Shown one piece after another: positions 43,245 through 51,054 of a DNA stretch of 64,000 nt. The translations under genes and the position numbers were made by a program. Within the stretch, counting starts at the first letter, position 1; each line of letters starts with the position of its first letter. Origin of the DNA: Magnetococcales bacterium (GTDB lineage Bacteria > Pseudomonadota > Magnetococcia > Magnetococcales > Magnetaquicoccaceae); assembly GCA_011089965.1 (NCBI GenBank), contig JAANAU010000014.1, positions 1 through 64,000 on the forward strand. Reading direction: 5' to 3'. The notes under the pieces are model-generated. The model did no database searches, was not told where the DNA came from, and saw only the letters and a program-made list of their open reading frames with translations.

Positions 43245-44120
43245 ATGAAAAAAATCAACATCGAGTTCCGGGCCATGACCACGACCTGTACCGTGGATCT
43301 GTTCACCACCCACGAATCCCAGGCCACGGCCCTGCTGCACCAGGTCCAACAAAACACAAGACAGCTTGAAAAAAAATATAATTTTCACGATCCCGACTCC
43401 TGGCTGAATCAAGTCATCAATCGCCGTTCGACCCATCATGTCACCCTCGACCCGGAAACGGCCTCCATTCTCCAAACGGTCCGGGAACTCAGCACCGCCA
43501 CCCGGGGCCACTTTGACATCACAACCGGAACCATTCAGGAGTGTTACCGTCAGCCCACCCTCGCTGCCATGCAGGAGTGTCTGGAGGAACGTCGACAGTG
43601 GTTCGGATTGCATGCCTGGGAGATCGATGGCCAGACCCTGACCCTCCCCCATCCCCAGACGCGCATGGATCTGGGTGGCGTCATCAAGGAGCATGCCGTG
43701 GATGAAACGGCACATCTCCTCAACACCCACGGGATCCACTCCGCATTGATCAACTTTGGCGGCGATGTGCGGGCCATCGGACACAAACCGGATGGCCGCC
43801 CTTTCTCGGTGGCGATCAAAAACCCGAAAAACCGCCAGGCCATTCTCACGGTCGTCACCATCGCCAATCAGGCCCTGACCACCTCCGGCTCCTATGAGCG
43901 GATCCATCAGGTGGGCAATGGCCGGTTTTCCCATATTCTCAGCCCAAGGGTGACCTCCGGGGAGATCCTGTCGGCCACCATGATCGGAGAGTCAACCCTG
44001 CGTTGCGGCGTCTACAGCACTGCCTTCATGCTTGACACCAACATCCCCATTCCGGATGATCTGAAGGTGATCCTGATTGACCGCAACCTCCACATCCTTC
44101 AAAACATCCAGACACCATGA
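43245..44120 (+). CDS. ApbE-family FAD:protein FMN transferase-like protein
   Basis: ApbE proteins attach FMN to Thr in exported redox proteins. The 291-residue product has the flavin-binding DLGGVIKEHAVDETAHLL, NFGGDVRAIG and TTSGSYER segments. Canonical ApbE also has an Asp and a Thr as metal ligands in a DALST-like motif; here the site reads CGVYSTA, so the Asp appears replaced by Gly. There is no signal peptide (MKKINIEFRAMTTTCT), unlike most ApbE. This branch may therefore use a different export route or act in the cytoplasm. It starts three bases after the DUF3570 stop. Confidence 0.88.
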   Translation: MKKINIEFRAMTTTCTVDLFTTHESQATALLHQVQQNTRQLEKKYNFHDPDSWLNQVINRRSTHHVTLDPETASILQTVRELSTATRGHFDITTGTIQECYRQPTLAAMQECLEERRQWFGLHAWEIDGQTLTLPHPQTRMDLGGVIKEHAVDETAHLLNTHGIHSALINFGGDVRAIGHKPDGRPFSVAIKNPKNRQAILTVVTIANQALTTSGSYERIHQVGNGRFSHILSPRVTSGEILSATMIGESTLRCGVYSTAFMLDTNIPIPDDLKVILIDRNLHILQNIQTP

Positions 44121-44578
44121 CAGCGCGCCGTTACTCTCTTGTGCTCATTGTTTCCTTGCTCATCGGTTGGAGCAGGCCAGGGACGACCGAGGTCTTTCTC
44201 GATCCGACCATCGCCTTCCGCACCCAGATGCAGGAACTCAATGCCCAGACCATCCAACTGACCTTTGAGATCGCTCCCGGCTATTATCTCTACCGGGACA
44301 AAATCCGGATCACACTCCACGAACCACCCGCCGGAATCACACCCGGCACCCTGGAATGGCCGGAACCAGCCAAAAAAACCGACAAGTTTTTTGGGGAGAT
44401 GATGGTCTATTACGACCAGGCCGCCATTCGGATACCCGTTCAGGGAGTCACACCCGCCAACCCGATCATCGGATCCTTGCATTGGGAGGTCCGTTTTCAG
44501 GGGTGTGCAGAAGCGGGTTTGTGCTATCCCCCGCAAACCCGCCTGCTCTCCATCGGCAATGCCCATGCCGTTGAGTAA
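44117..44578 (+). CDS. Free-standing DsbD N-terminal (DsbD-alpha) domain
   Basis: A 153-residue exported protein that corresponds only to the periplasmic DsbD-alpha domain, which normally passes electrons from the DsbD membrane core to DsbC or CcmG. The leader covers about 1-25. The redox pair is in FQGCAEAGLCYPPQTR, matching the DsbD-alpha Cys pair, and GYYLYRDKIRI is also characteristic. The membrane and thioredoxin parts of DsbD are missing. Overlap with the ApbE gene (ATGA) ties it to this module. It is a likely redox partner of the TlpA-like protein. Confidence 0.9.
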   Translation: MTARRYSLVLIVSLLIGWSRPGTTEVFLDPTIAFRTQMQELNAQTIQLTFEIAPGYYLYRDKIRITLHEPPAGITPGTLEWPEPAKKTDKFFGEMMVYYDQAAIRIPVQGVTPANPIIGSLHWEVRFQGCAEAGLCYPPQTRLLSIGNAHAVE

Positions 44579-44592
44579 TCACATCATGAAAA

Positions 44593-45834
44593 TCACAACA
44601 TCTGCACCAACAGGCCATCACGCAACTTTGGCTCAAACCAAGTGGATTTGGGTGGCATCACCTGACCGGAATCGGCCACGGCCATCAACTCCTCCAAGGC
44701 GGTCGGATACATCGAAAAGGCTACAGCCATCTCCCCGGAATCGACCCGTTGCACCAAAGCCTCCAGGCCACGCATGCCTCCGACAAAATCAATACGCTGA
44801 TCCTGACGCGGATCCGCAATGCCCAACACCGGATGGAGCAGACGCTCCTGCAAGATGGTCACATCCAGCCTCTGCACCGGATCGCTTTCCAGGTGGGGTT
44901 CCAGGGCCACCTTGAGACGAAACCAGCGCCCCTTCAGATACATGCCGAACTCGTGTCGTGCTGCCGGTCGCACCGGTTGCACAGCCGGTGCCAGGGTCAA
45001 CCTGGGAAGCGCGGCAATCCGATCCAGAAATGCCTGCTCATCCAGGCCATTCAGATCGCGCACCACGCGATTATAGTCCATGATGCGCACCTGGGTATCC
45101 GAAAAGGCCACGGCCAGAAAACGGGCATGGGGAGCATTGGGGTTTGGATCGTGCTGACGACGCGCCAAATGGACCCGGGAAGCCGCAGCCGCACGGTGAT
45201 GACCATCCGCAATATACAAGGCTGGCAACCGCTTGAAGGCCTCCTGCAATGCCGAGATCGCCGCACTCTGATCAACAACCCACAAGGTATGGCGCACCTG
45301 ATCCCCGGCCACGAAATCATACACAGGAGGATGATGGGGGATCCATGATTCAATCACCCCTTTGATGGCCACATCATGACGATGGGTCAGAAAAACCGGT
45401 CCGGCATGGGCATTCAGGGTGTCGGCCAATCGGGTCCGGTCGTTCTCCTTGTCCGGACGGGTGAACTCGTGTTTCTTGATCCGCCCCTCCAGATAGGCCG
45501 CCACCGAGGCCACTCCGGCAATCCCGGTCTGTTCACGGCCTTGCATGGTCAACCGATAGATATAATACCAAGGGTGGGCATCCTGATGAAGAATTCCATC
45601 CCGGCAAAAAGCGGTGAAACACTCTCTGGCCAAGGCATACACCCGCTCGTCATGGACCGGAATGCCCGGCTCCAATCCGATCTCGGCCTTGGAGACCCGC
45701 AAAAAGGATTCCGGCAGACCAGAAGCCATGGCACGGGCCTCCTCACTGTTGAGCACATCATAAGGAGGTGCTGCCACCCGTTGAACCAAATCGGAACGGG
45801 GACGCCAGGCGCAAAAAGGGTGCAACAGAGTCAC
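44593..45834 (-). CDS. DUF1015 family protein
   Basis: GTG 45834 has AGGAGGAG at ideal spacing; the frame continues upstream but lies inside the neighbouring gene. The 413-residue cytoplasmic product has the DUF1015 segments RVAAPPYDVLNSEEAR, KKHEFTRPDKENDR and LYIADGHHRAAAA. Its GTGA overlap with the REC-Hpt gene indicates cotranscription. DUF1015 proteins are often near serine or pyridoxal metabolism genes in other genomes, but no function is established. Confidence 0.92.
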   Translation of the reverse strand: MTLLHPFCAWRPRSDLVQRVAAPPYDVLNSEEARAMASGLPESFLRVSKAEIGLEPGIPVHDERVYALARECFTAFCRDGILHQDAHPWYYIYRLTMQGREQTGIAGVASVAAYLEGRIKKHEFTRPDKENDRTRLADTLNAHAGPVFLTHRHDVAIKGVIESWIPHHPPVYDFVAGDQVRHTLWVVDQSAAISALQEAFKRLPALYIADGHHRAAAASRVHLARRQHDPNPNAPHARFLAVAFSDTQVRIMDYNRVVRDLNGLDEQAFLDRIAALPRLTLAPAVQPVRPAARHEFGMYLKGRWFRLKVALEPHLESDPVQRLDVTILQERLLHPVLGIADPRQDQRIDFVGGMRGLEALVQRVDSGEMAVAFSMYPTALEELMAVADSGQVMPPKSTWFEPKLRDGLLVQML

Positions 45835-46838
45835 GATGCTCCTCCTGACAGCATAGCTATCTCTTTTTGGATGGTCTCTTGCATGATCTGCAAGGCAGAT
45901 TTCAACTGCTGCCACAGTTCGGCAGCCCCATGGAGTTCATTGCGGTGGCCCGCCTGCTCCAGGGCCAACGCCAGATCATACACCTGAACCCGGCCAAAAG
46001 CGCCGGTGGCTCCCTTCAGGCTATGGGCAGCCTCACGCACCTCATTGCCATCACCCGCAGCAATCGCCCGCTCAATACGCGCCATCTGACGCGGGGCGTC
46101 GGAAAAATAAAGCTCCGTCACCTCCCGCAACAGCTCCAGATCGCCATCCACCGTCTTGAGCAACCGATCCAGATCCACAATCAGCTTCTCTTCCACCCCT
46201 TCATCGACCACGGTTGCTGCGGATACCGGATGGGCATGCAGCAGCCGTTCCATCTCGGCAAACAGAATCGCGGCCCGCACCGGTTTGATGTGATACCCAT
46301 CCATACCCACATCCAGCGCCCGTTTCTGCTCCTCATCAGCAGCCAGGGCCGTCACCGCGATGATCGGAACCCGTCTGGCCCCGCTATGCAACTCACGCTC
46401 GCGAATCTCCTGGGTGGCCTGGAATCCATCCATGACCGGCATGCGCAGATCCATCAACACCAGATCCAGAGGTTTCTGGTTCAACAACTCCAACGCCTCT
46501 TGACCATGATGGGCCACCATTACCTGATACCCCTGCTGGGTCAACAGACGCATCATGAGTTTCTGCGTGAATGGATTATCCTCAACCAGCAAAATCTGAT
46601 GTTCCGTGGGTTTACCTGGTGCAGAGGGTTCAGCCACCACCACACTGTCCGGTTCCAAAGCAGCCTCGGTTGTACCCAGAATGGCCAACAAGCCATTGCC
46701 TGCCTGTCGAATCTGCAACAAATGTTCCCGGGCGCTGTCGGCAAGCGGCGCGCAGACGAGTTGTTGGGCATGACTCAAGATCTCCTCAGCCAACTGCCGC
46801 GCAGCATCCGTCGTTTCCAAGGGTGTCAAAATCGTCAA
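45831..46838 (-). CDS. Response regulator with REC and Hpt domains
   Basis: A 335-residue two-domain signalling protein. The REC domain (about 81-200) has acidic residues VEDN, the phosphoacceptor Asp130 in LVLMDLRMP, Thr163 and Lys185. The Hpt domain (about 215-330) has an intact His272 in AAHSLKGATGAFG. There is no DNA-binding output. The N-terminal 75 residues are helical and unassigned. The upstream hybrid kinase gene ends 12 bases before its start, so it probably relays phosphate from that kinase. Confidence 0.92.
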   Translation of the reverse strand: MTILTPLETTDAARQLAEEILSHAQQLVCAPLADSAREHLLQIRQAGNGLLAILGTTEAALEPDSVVVAEPSAPGKPTEHQILLVEDNPFTQKLMMRLLTQQGYQVMVAHHGQEALELLNQKPLDLVLMDLRMPVMDGFQATQEIRERELHSGARRVPIIAVTALAADEEQKRALDVGMDGYHIKPVRAAILFAEMERLLHAHPVSAATVVDEGVEEKLIVDLDRLLKTVDGDLELLREVTELYFSDAPRQMARIERAIAAGDGNEVREAAHSLKGATGAFGRVQVYDLALALEQAGHRNELHGAAELWQQLKSALQIMQETIQKEIAMLSGGAS

Positions 46839-46850
46839 TCCTCTTCACCA

Positions 46851-49800
46851 TCAGAAGGTTTCTATGAATTTCTCTACGTTGCGGAACGCCTCGATCAACC
46901 GTTCCTGGGTACGGTCCGCCTCGCTCCAATCCTGACGCACCGCTGCCTGCTCCATGGTGCGGGCCAGTTGCGCCATGGCGGAAACCCCCATATTGGAACA
47001 GGCCTCCTTGAGTTCCAACGCAGCCTCCAATACCCGCTCCCCGTCCTCTTTTTGGATCATCTCGTTCAGCTTGTCCAGGAGTTCCATGGCCGACGGCTGA
47101 AAATGATCCAAAAGTTCACGGATCATCACGTCATCATCCCCAAAAAGTTGTCGCAACTGTGAGATTTCAACGGGTGGCGGATTACCAATGCTTTTTGGAA
47201 TCCAATATTGCAATTTCTGCAAAAGAATTTCCGGAGAGACCGGCTTGCTCAGATAATCGTCCATGCCGGCAGCCAGACAACGTTCCCGATCCCCCTTCAT
47301 GGCATGGGCCGTCATGGCAATGATGGGGATGTGACGCGCAGCTCCTTGTTCCAGTTTGCGAATGGCATGGGTCGCCTCGAAACCATCCATGACCGGCATT
47401 TGACAATCCATCAGAATCAAGGCATACGGGAGATGGGAGACCGCCTCCACCGCCTCTTGACCATTGGACACGGCATGAGCGGCATACCCCATTTTCCGCA
47501 ACTGAAGCAAGGCCACCTTCTGATTGACCAGATTATCCTCCACCAGAAGCAACAGATTGCCCGACTCCAAGGCATCATAGGCATCCGGTTCCACGGTACG
47601 CGGTTCGCGGGTTGCAGAGGGGGCAATGGAATCCGGCATGGGCAATGCCACATCGGGTCGAATCTGTTCCACAAGACAGCGAATCCATTCGGCCCGCCGC
47701 ACCGGCTTCACCAACACCCCGGAAAAACCGGATTTCAGCAGACGGGTGCGCTCTTCCTTGTCATCCCAATCCATCAAAGCGATCAGCGCCAAGGGGTGAC
47801 GCCCGGCCTCGCGGCGCAACAGGTCTGCCATGATCTGGCAATCCATGTCCGACAAGGCTGCCGAGATCACCGCCATCTGAAACGGAGTGCCCCGGTTGAC
47901 AGAGTCCCGGAACACCAACAGCCCTTGCTCGCCATTGATGGTCCCATGATGGATCATGCCGCAGGCACTGAAGCAATCCCCCAGGATCTCCTGGTCTGTG
48001 GGACGCTCCATGACGGTCAGAATCCGGATGCCCGGCAACAGCCCCACCAGAGAGGATTCACCATCATCTGCCACCGGCTGGTTGGAGGATTGGAACGGAA
48101 TGCGGAACCAGAACACCGTCCCCCCCTCCGGACGGCTTTGGGCACCGATCTGCCCGCCCATCAGCTCAGCCAGACGTTTGGAGATGGCCAGCCCCAGACC
48201 GGTCCCCCCGAATTTGCGGGCCGTGCCCCGCTCGGCCTGGGTGAATGGCTCAAAGAGGCGTTTGGCCTCCTCCTCGCCCAACTCCAAACCAATCCCGGTA
48301 TCGGCCACGGCAAAATGGACCATCAAGGAGTCCCGCGACTCCCCTTCCAGCCGCACCCACAAAGTCACCTCGCCATCTTCGGTGAATTTGATGGCATTTC
48401 CAAGCAAATTCAACAACATCTGACGGAGACGCCCCGGATCGCCCACCAGTGCGCGTGGAATACGCGCCGAGACATGGGTCATCAGGGAGATCCCTTTCTC
48501 GTGGGCCTGGGGTGCCAACAACTCGGCAGCCCCTTCCACAACGGTCAACAGGGAAAAATCGATGCGCTCGATATCGATCTTGCCGGCTTCTATCTTGGAA
48601 AAATCCAGAATATCATTGATCAATGCCAATAATGAGCGTGCAGAATCCCGGATGATCTCGGCAAATTCCAACTGCTCTTCATTCAAGGGTGTATCCATCA
48701 GCAGATCGTTCATACCCACGATGGCATTCATCGGGGTACGGATCTCATGGCTCATATTGGCCAGAAAAGCCGATTTCAGGCGCGAGGAGTCCAAGGCGGC
48801 ATCACGACTGCGTTTGAGTTGGGCGATCTCTTCCAGGGTGGTGGCCGCATTGCGGAAGATGGCCATGGAACCGACGATCTCCGTCTCCAGCATCAAAGGC
48901 GTGGTGACATAAGAGACCGGCAGAAAGCTGCCATCCTTGCAGATGAAAAGATCCTCCTCGACCCGATACGAACGTCCCAACAGGCTCTGATGGGCCGGAC
49001 ACTCCCGGACCGGGAACGGAGTATGATCTCCCCGCTTGAAGTGAATGATTTCATGCAGATTGCGATGCAGAACCTCAGACTCCTGCCACCCGAGCAGACG
49101 TTCCCCTTCCCGGTTGAGCAGCAGCACATGGCCGCGATTGTCCAATACATAGGCACCATCTCCCATGGCATCCATGACACGCCGCAGGAAATCGATACTC
49201 AGATCCAGCCTGGCCTCGGTCTGGACCCGATCCGTGATGTCCGAAGCCACGGTGATATACTGGAACGGACGCCCTGCCGGGGTCAAAAAGGGGACAATGG
49301 CACAATCGATCCAGAACAACTCACCATTTTTCTTGCGATTCCGAATCTCGCCACGCCAGATGCGACCGCTCTGAATGGTCCGCCACATCTCTTTGAAAAA
49401 GGATTTCGGATGGTAGCTGGAGTCAAAAATCTTGTGATTTTTCCCCAAGATCTCCTCTTTGGAAAAGCGACTCACCTGAACCAGTTTGTGATTGGCATGA
49501 ATGATCGTCCCTTCCGGATCGGTGACGCTCATCAGGATCTGTTCGTCCAGTGCCGCCTGGAGATACTCCAGGCGACTCATCTCTTCCTGGAAGCGCCGGG
49601 TACGGTCCGCCAATACCGCATCCAAACGGGTACGCTCCACCACATCCCGGAAAATCCCCTGAATGGCAATCGGGGTTCCCTGTTCATCCTGAATCACATG
49701 GGCACTGATCGAAACCGGAGCCTGTCGCCCACGACGACACAACAGAACCAGATCGAACTCCTCCACCCGGTTCCGCGTCTTGAGGATCTGGAACATTTCA

Positions 49801-50363
49801 TGGAGATGTTCCGGATTGGCGCACAAATCCAACAAGGGACGACCCTGGATTTCAGAAGGGCGACGTTTCAATAATTTCTGGACAGACGGAGTGACAAATT
49901 GCAATATTCCATGCATATCCATCCGGTAATAAACATCTTCCATATGATCACAGATCGAATGGAACTGCTTGATCCGTTCCTGGATATTCTGCTCCTGGAT
50001 CCGTTCCTCGGTGACATCACGCACCAGGATGAGATCGCCCAGCAAGGCCGGGGCAATGTGATGAGAATGGCCGACAAATTCTATGGCAAAGATCATCTCT
50101 CCGGCATGGGGGGTATCGATGGTCTGCTCACGCCATCCAAGACGTTGTCCGAGTCCACACTGGGGACAACGGGTCACAGCCGGAAAAACAAATCCGGTCA
50201 CAATCCGACTCCACCACGCCTCAGGAGATCCCCACACTCTGGTCAAACCATGCAGGACCGTATCCGCAGAATACAAAGCTCCACTTTCGCGGATAATCCC
50301 CATGCCGGTGAGTCGCCGCTCTGCTTCCCGCCCGCCATTGGCACTGTCGGTCGCCTGTTTCAT
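46851..50363 (-). CDS. Hybrid sensor histidine kinase with PAS repeats
   Basis: A 1170-residue soluble hybrid kinase. An N-terminal region (about 20-120, with a CPQC pair at 66-69) precedes three PAS modules (about 130-245, 265-385 and 390-515). HisKA has His539 in FLANMSHEIRTPMNA; the ATPase domain has Asn656 (GNAIKF), DTGIGL and GGTGLGLAIS. Then comes a degenerate receiver (about 778-900) that lacks the Asp site (AVISAAL), an intact receiver with Asp986 (ILMDCQMP), and a C-terminal Hpt-like bundle (about 1070-1165) in which Leu1116 replaces the phosphoaccepting His (AALELKEACSNMG). No membrane helix is visible, so it senses inside the cell. Confidence 0.93.
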   Translation of the reverse strand: MKQATDSANGGREAERRLTGMGIIRESGALYSADTVLHGLTRVWGSPEAWWSRIVTGFVFPAVTRCPQCGLGQRLGWREQTIDTPHAGEMIFAIEFVGHSHHIAPALLGDLILVRDVTEERIQEQNIQERIKQFHSICDHMEDVYYRMDMHGILQFVTPSVQKLLKRRPSEIQGRPLLDLCANPEHLHEMFQILKTRNRVEEFDLVLLCRRGRQAPVSISAHVIQDEQGTPIAIQGIFRDVVERTRLDAVLADRTRRFQEEMSRLEYLQAALDEQILMSVTDPEGTIIHANHKLVQVSRFSKEEILGKNHKIFDSSYHPKSFFKEMWRTIQSGRIWRGEIRNRKKNGELFWIDCAIVPFLTPAGRPFQYITVASDITDRVQTEARLDLSIDFLRRVMDAMGDGAYVLDNRGHVLLLNREGERLLGWQESEVLHRNLHEIIHFKRGDHTPFPVRECPAHQSLLGRSYRVEEDLFICKDGSFLPVSYVTTPLMLETEIVGSMAIFRNAATTLEEIAQLKRSRDAALDSSRLKSAFLANMSHEIRTPMNAIVGMNDLLMDTPLNEEQLEFAEIIRDSARSLLALINDILDFSKIEAGKIDIERIDFSLLTVVEGAAELLAPQAHEKGISLMTHVSARIPRALVGDPGRLRQMLLNLLGNAIKFTEDGEVTLWVRLEGESRDSLMVHFAVADTGIGLELGEEEAKRLFEPFTQAERGTARKFGGTGLGLAISKRLAELMGGQIGAQSRPEGGTVFWFRIPFQSSNQPVADDGESSLVGLLPGIRILTVMERPTDQEILGDCFSACGMIHHGTINGEQGLLVFRDSVNRGTPFQMAVISAALSDMDCQIMADLLRREAGRHPLALIALMDWDDKEERTRLLKSGFSGVLVKPVRRAEWIRCLVEQIRPDVALPMPDSIAPSATREPRTVEPDAYDALESGNLLLLVEDNLVNQKVALLQLRKMGYAAHAVSNGQEAVEAVSHLPYALILMDCQMPVMDGFEATHAIRKLEQGAARHIPIIAMTAHAMKGDRERCLAAGMDDYLSKPVSPEILLQKLQYWIPKSIGNPPPVEISQLRQLFGDDDVMIRELLDHFQPSAMELLDKLNEMIQKEDGERVLEAALELKEACSNMGVSAMAQLARTMEQAAVRQDWSEADRTQERLIEAFRNVEKFIETF

Positions 50364-50445
50364 GATGGCACAGCTCCCCTATCTTGAATTCAGGATTCAG
50401 CCAATATCTTGCAACTTTTGTAACCGAAACACGCAGGATAGCCTG

Positions 50446-50503
50446 CCCACCCGGTGCCTGGCAACGGTCGCCAGACCGATCATCCTTCTACCCACCCGGT
50501 GCC
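50446..50503. repeat. 13-bp direct repeats flanking an imperfect palindrome
   Basis: CCCACCCGGTGCC occurs at 50446-50458 and 50491-50503, 45 bases apart. Between them 50458-50474 forms an imperfect palindrome (CTGGCAACGGTCGCCAG). The block lies between the ribbon-helix-helix gene and the histidine kinase and overlaps the 3' end of the former. It could be an operator or a small repeat element. Confidence 0.6.
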
Positions 50504-50871
50504 AGACTCCGTAATGAAGCCAAAAAGACCGCCTTGCCACGCTCTGCCCGTTTGCGCTCCCGGGGGACAACCGGCTCGGAAGTGCGTATCTGATCGGTGC
50601 GCGTGGATACGGACAAGGACACGGTTTCCGTAGAAGATGACGGGGGAGGTGCGGAGAGATCCCCACCTCCTCCCGGAACAACCTTGCGTTCGTGCAACAG
50701 TTGCGCAACAACCCTGGCCCGACTGCTGCCGGTTGCTTCCACCACCTGATCCAGTTGCGCCAGTTCGTCATCGGTCAACCAGATCTCCACACGCTTCATC
50801 CCCTCCTGACGCCGTTTGCGGTAGGCCATCACGCGCGAAGAGGCAGAATCGTGAATTTTTCGTTGGGCCAT
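50488..50871 (-). CDS. Ribbon-helix-helix (CopG/MetJ-type) protein
   Basis: Start at ATG 50871 (MAQRKIHDSASS), with GGAG six bases ahead; a longer frame extends to 51027 into a repeat. The 127-residue protein has a basic leader, then the beta strand KRVEIWLTDDELAQLDQV and helices ATGSSRARVVAQLLHERK that fit an RHH fold of about 45 residues. The C-terminal part is Pro/Ser/Thr-rich and disordered. It may be a DNA-binding regulator of itself or of the kinase gene. Confidence 0.65.
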   Translation of the reverse strand: MAQRKIHDSASSRVMAYRKRRQEGMKRVEIWLTDDELAQLDQVVEATGSSRARVVAQLLHERKVVPGGGGDLSAPPPSSSTETVSLSVSTRTDQIRTSEPVVPRERKRAERGKAVFLASLRSLAPGG

Positions 50872-50968
50872 TTCCCACTCCATTCTGGCAGGGTGCCATG
50901 CTCTCCAACCTATGGGATCCATACTTGATTCTAAACCGCACCCATTACGGGATGCGTCGTTTATTTCA

Positions 50969-51016
50969 AAGGGGTTCAGGGGCCTGTGGCCCTTGGTGGG
51001 GTTTGGGGCAACGCCC
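50969..51016 (-). repeat. GC-rich intergenic repeat, copy 2
   Basis: In the minus orientation this reads GGGCGTTGCCCCAAACCCC, then CACCAAGGG, then CCCCTGAACCCC, a diverged version of the copy at 19733-19780. It is followed by AAAAAATAATTT-containing DNA in both cases. It sits just before the 3' end of the next membrane protein gene. Confidence 0.6.
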
Positions 51017-51054
51017 AAAAAAAACAAATAACAAATTAAAAAAATAATTTTGGT

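Noticed and set aside
45867-49874. Several long plus-strand frames opposite the kinase genes
   Set aside because: They mirror the PAS, HisKA and REC coding DNA and contain no recognisable domain.
50364-50487. tRNA or small RNA in the gap before the kinase gene
   Set aside because: The palindrome is too short for a tRNA, and no acceptor or anticodon arm could be folded.
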